NCBI RefSeq assembly: GCF_000497045.1
Contig: NW_015961981.1
Location: 2,401 to 66,400 of the forward strand
Direction: 5' to 3'
DNA from: Kalmanozyma brasiliensis GHG001
Taxonomy: Eukaryota; Basidiomycota; Ustilaginomycetes; Ustilaginales
Length of the DNA: 64,000 nt
Numbering within the stretch: position 1 is the first letter of the stretch; each line of letters opens with the position of its first letter. Below, one piece after another: positions 61,188 to 64,000 of the stretch. Below the pieces are notes generated by a model. That model searched no databases and was not told where the DNA came from. It saw nothing but the letters and a program-made list of their open reading frames with translations. Both the position numbers and the translations under genes were made by a program.

Positions 61188-61814
61188 ATGACCACATTTA
61201 CACTCATCCTCCTCCTCTTGGTCGGGTGCGCACTCGCCTCCCCCCTCGACCCACTTCCACCCACCATCCCCGACCACCCGCTCTTCCCTTCCTCACCCGA
61301 CCTTCAGTCGCTACACGCCCTTCAATCGGCCTACACCACACACATGAAACTCCAACTCTCCCGCGTCGCTCGCGTCCATCGCACCCTCCGCACCTTCACC
61401 ACTCTTCAGGCTCAAATGCGATCGCACTTCGCCCACCTCACCACACCTCACACGCTCGAACACACACTGGAGAGGATCAACGACCTTCGTTCGGCTGGCT
61501 ACAGGTTCGGCGCGGACGTCGATCCGGGTCTGCACGTCCCCTGGGGAACAGAGTGGGATTATGAGAGGTTTGGGCCGTACCCCTCGACGCGCCTGGCAAG
61601 CGCCCGAGGAGGGGACGCGGGGAAGTTGGAGAGGGAGCTGGAGAACGCTTGGGACGCGCTGGATCGGCAGACGCTGATGGAGGTGGGGAGGGGTAAGAGT
61701 GGCATGGTGTACACGGATGATGTGGGGCTGTTGAGGAGTGCGCTGGAGTGGCAGAGGGGCAGGTTGGATGGGTTGAGGGAGGTCGGGGAGGAATCGGGCA
61801 AGGTGAGATTGTGA
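61188..61814 (+). CDS. Small secreted protein, unknown function
   Basis: A single exon of 208 residues starting at 61188. The signal peptide is short and clear (TFTLILLLLVGCALAS, residues 3-18). The mature protein is Pro-rich at first, then helical with many charged residues, has a WGTEWDYERFGPYP segment in the middle, and no cysteine. I recognise no domain. TATA promoter, small size and secretion suggest a condition-specific product; an effector role is only inferred. It converges on the repeat protein gene at 62001 with 186 bp between. Confidence 0.7.
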   Translation: MTTFTLILLLLVGCALASPLDPLPPTIPDHPLFPSSPDLQSLHALQSAYTTHMKLQLSRVARVHRTLRTFTTLQAQMRSHFAHLTTPHTLEHTLERINDLRSAGYRFGADVDPGLHVPWGTEWDYERFGPYPSTRLASARGGDAGKLERELENAWDALDRQTLMEVGRGKSGMVYTDDVGLLRSALEWQRGRLDGLREVGEESGKVRL

Positions 61815-62000
61815 GCGGTGTTGAGGAGATGGAGAGATGCTGAGACTCGGTTTGATGGTGTTGAGGACGCACGTCGAAGGCCCTTGGTGAGGGGTTGGGG
61901 AAGATGAGGCTGTAAGCGGTGCTGAGAAGACGAGAAGATTGGGGTCGTGTTGTTGTCGCCTTGCGTTCGTGATGTACGAAAACTTGCCTGCATCTTTGAT

Positions 62001-63254
62001 TTAGACCGACGAGACGCTCGATTTGACCGAGTGAGCGTCAGTCTGAGCTTTGTCTTCGTCACCGTCCGTCTTGCGCTCCTGTGCGGAAGTGCTGTCGTTT
62101 CCAAACTCGCGATGAGCTTCGCCGATTCGGTCAGACATGCCAGCGGCGGGTGAGGCGGGAAGGACATCTTGTGAAGCAAGCGCGACAGCAGGAAGCGTAG
62201 GGAGCTGTCCAGAGGTGTCGCTGAGAGAGGCACTCGCAGCTGCAGGGGTCGAGGAGGTAGCGGCCGGGACGCTGGGATCGGCACTGAACGACATCGGTAA
62301 GTCTTCTGCCTGCGAGTCCGAATCTGCCTGCGACTCTGAATCTGCCTGCGACTCTGAATCTGTCTGGGAGTCTGAATCTGCCTGCGACTCTGAATCTGTC
62401 TGGGAGTCTGAATATACCGGGAAGCGTGGACGCAATTGGAACTCCAGCCATGCGACTTGCCTGTCCAATCGTTGCATGCAGTGGTCGGCTTTCTTCATGT
62501 TGCGATCGAAATCTTGCTTGAGGAGCTGAAGATGTGAAGAGTAGTCTGCTCGGAGACGAGCTAGTGTATCGGCCTCGAAGCGATCGATGTCAAATGTGAG
62601 GCCGGTTGCGATTTCGCGTTTCTCTGACCATACGACATGGTCAAAGGCATCGAGCAGCGCTCTGGAGTCCGCGGTGCATTCCACCATGTACGCGACGTTC
62701 TCCGTGCTGACATCCTCCAGGGGCAGCGCGTACATGCGTGCGAGTGCGGGAAGGAGGCTTTGGAGCTTTTGACGAAGATGGGACTCGATTGGGAGTGGTG
62801 CCCGATTGGACAGATCGAAGGGTGGCAAGACTTGATCCTTCTTCCACTTCTTGTAAGCAGCCCTCGCGTCGCTTCCCATGCTACCCATTGCATTTCTGAC
62901 TGCGTGATGGGCCATCATGGGGGTGAGCAAGCGCTGAATGGTGAGCATCTGCTCATTGGTCTTCAGCTCTCTTGTGTTGACCAGGCGCACTGCATCAACC
63001 AAGTTGCGGTCGGAAGTTTTTGAACCAGTCACGACTGATACAAGTTCCTCCCGATGGAGGATATCGTCGACCAAGGATATCTTCTGGCACACCTCGGCCA
63101 ATGAGTCGCGTGATTGGGGCTCGATGCGGGCCTTATCGATGAGGACACGGTATTCATGTGCCTTGACTTCGTACACGGATTCGAATATATAGCGAAGCCG
63201 GTATTTGCGGATGGCAGGGCCTGTCGTCGGAGCCGATTCGGTGGTCCCGCTCAT
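62001..63254 (-). CDS. Unrecognised protein with Ser/Asp/Gln hexapeptide repeats
   Basis: A single exon of 417 residues, ATG at 63254. The N-terminal 265 residues look globular and helical (charged, with MAHHAVRNAMG and LRADYSSHLQLLKQDFDRN). The region around 281-316 is six copies of a hexapeptide, SESQAD or SDSQTD, encoded by an 18-bp repeat. The tail is Ala/Ser/Thr-rich and acidic. There is no signal peptide or membrane segment. I recognise no family; nucleus or cytosol is possible. Length and clean open frame support a real gene. Confidence 0.65.
   Translation of the reverse strand: MSGTTESAPTTGPAIRKYRLRYIFESVYEVKAHEYRVLIDKARIEPQSRDSLAEVCQKISLVDDILHREELVSVVTGSKTSDRNLVDAVRLVNTRELKTNEQMLTIQRLLTPMMAHHAVRNAMGSMGSDARAAYKKWKKDQVLPPFDLSNRAPLPIESHLRQKLQSLLPALARMYALPLEDVSTENVAYMVECTADSRALLDAFDHVVWSEKREIATGLTFDIDRFEADTLARLRADYSSHLQLLKQDFDRNMKKADHCMQRLDRQVAWLEFQLRPRFPVYSDSQTDSESQADSDSQTDSESQADSESQADSDSQAEDLPMSFSADPSVPAATSSTPAAASASLSDTSGQLPTLPAVALASQDVLPASPAAGMSDRIGEAHREFGNDSTSAQERKTDGDEDKAQTDAHSVKSSVSSV
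62305..62412. repeat. Coding 18-bp tandem repeat, six copies
   Basis: Six contiguous 18-bp units (62305-62412) with two alternating types, tctgcctgcgactctgaa and tctgtctgggagtctgaa, lie inside the gene at 62001-63254. The unit is a multiple of three, so copy-number change would not break the frame. Confidence 0.95.
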
Positions 63255-64000
63255 TTTGTTCGATGTGGCCTCAGAGCCGACGGTTGATACTGTGTTGGGC
63301 GATACCTCGAAAGCGTCTTGGAAGGAAGAGGTCAGGAGGGAAGAGAAGATTTCCTTCCCTTATCAATGCATCGCTGCACGCACTGTGCTGTGAAATGAAC
63401 TTTGGCGCAGCAGATTCTTCTTCAGTGTGCAAAACGCTCAGTCAAGGTTTGGTCGCCGCGACTTCATCTGGTGGGACTATCACTTTCTGCGGTTCAGTTC
63501 ATTTTGATTTGGGATGGACACGTGTGACTACAAAGTGAGCGAGCGACTACTTAAGTTTTGGCACCGATCCCGGCTAATTCGATTCGAAGGTCGGCGACGG
63601 TGGGCGATGTGCACTCGCAGCGCTCGAGGACTGCAGAGGTAAGACGTTCGTCTAATGCGTATGCTCTTCTTATCGCAACTGAGGACCGTGTTAAGTGAGA
63701 TCGACAGTCTGCGAGCGTGTACCCGAACGTCTCGATGCTGTCGTGTAAACACTGTCATATGAGTCGTTTCGTTTGCGTCTCCTACTCGGGACTGCTTCGG
63801 ACGACCCAGCTGCATCGTTCTCGACATGAGCCGCGGAAACGTGGTCGGAAGTCGAGCCCAGAGGTGTGGGACCTCCGTCACACTGGTTGGCAATTCGCTC
63901 AGCCGGATTTGCCCCGGCTGTGTTGCTTCCTCGGACGTGCGAAGAAGGCCCGGCCTCGGCTGTGTTTCCAACGTTCGAGCGCTGAGGTACAGCACTCTCC
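63255..64000. other. Right edge, no certain gene
   Basis: The last 746 bp hold the promoter of the repeat protein. A minus-strand frame (63528-63995) begins with GTG near the window end and has no clear protein character; it could be part of a gene that continues outside. I do not call it. Confidence 0.4.

Noticed and set aside
63528..63995. 155-codon minus-strand frame at the right edge
   Set aside because: Begins with GTG, Arg/Ser/Thr-rich without structure; may be a gene end from outside but cannot be supported.

Overview
The window looks like 64 kb of nuclear DNA from a smut-type basidiomycete (Ustilaginales-like). The reasons are a G+C-rich, compact layout, mostly intron-poor genes with 69-162 bp GT-AG introns and CTNAC-like branch sites, and a fused spermidine synthase-saccharopine dehydrogenase gene, an arrangement known from basidiomycetes. 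The species cannot be fixed from sequence alone. Every name below rests on motifs I can read; no database search was run.

Layout. 1-1764 is a repeat-rich patch with a frameshifted coding relic. From about 2 to 28 kb follow STE24 (CAAX protease), a C2H2/fungal-specific regulator, a PTC7-like PP2C phosphatase with a very long N-terminus, a membrane-anchored laccase-like multicopper oxidase, a three-exon GPI-type acid phosphatase, a second C2H2/fungal-specific regulator, a metallo-beta-lactamase-fold protein, a doubtful small membrane ORF and mitochondrial EF-G (MEF1). From 27.3 to 38.2 kb lie three head-to-tail KRE6/SKN1 beta-glucan genes, then a divergent ROT1. The KRE6 spacers are long and hold an acid-phosphatase relic and a 23-bp minisatellite. 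From 38.4 to 48.3 kb follow a Baeyer-Villiger monooxygenase, a divergent 4CL-like acyl-CoA ligase with a peroxisomal C-terminus, TAF11 and SPE3-LYS9. From 48.5 to 54.1 kb there is a small secreted protein, a possible pseudogene and a gene-poor stretch of about 4.5 kb. From 54.1 to 64 kb follow a Zn2Cys6 regulator, a CENP-K/Sim4-like kinetochore gene, IRC3 (mitochondrial helicase), a second small secreted protein and an unrecognised Ser/Asp/Gln-repeat protein.

How genes fit together. The clearest functional neighbourhood is KRE6-like x3 plus ROT1. In yeast, Kre6/Skn1 and the ER chaperone Rot1 all serve beta-1,6-glucan synthesis, so this is a candidate cell-wall cluster. The BVMO and acyl-CoA ligase share a 1.9 kb divergent promoter and could act on one substrate. 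The rest are unrelated housekeeping or regulatory genes. I found no tRNA, rRNA, CRISPR array or intact transposon.
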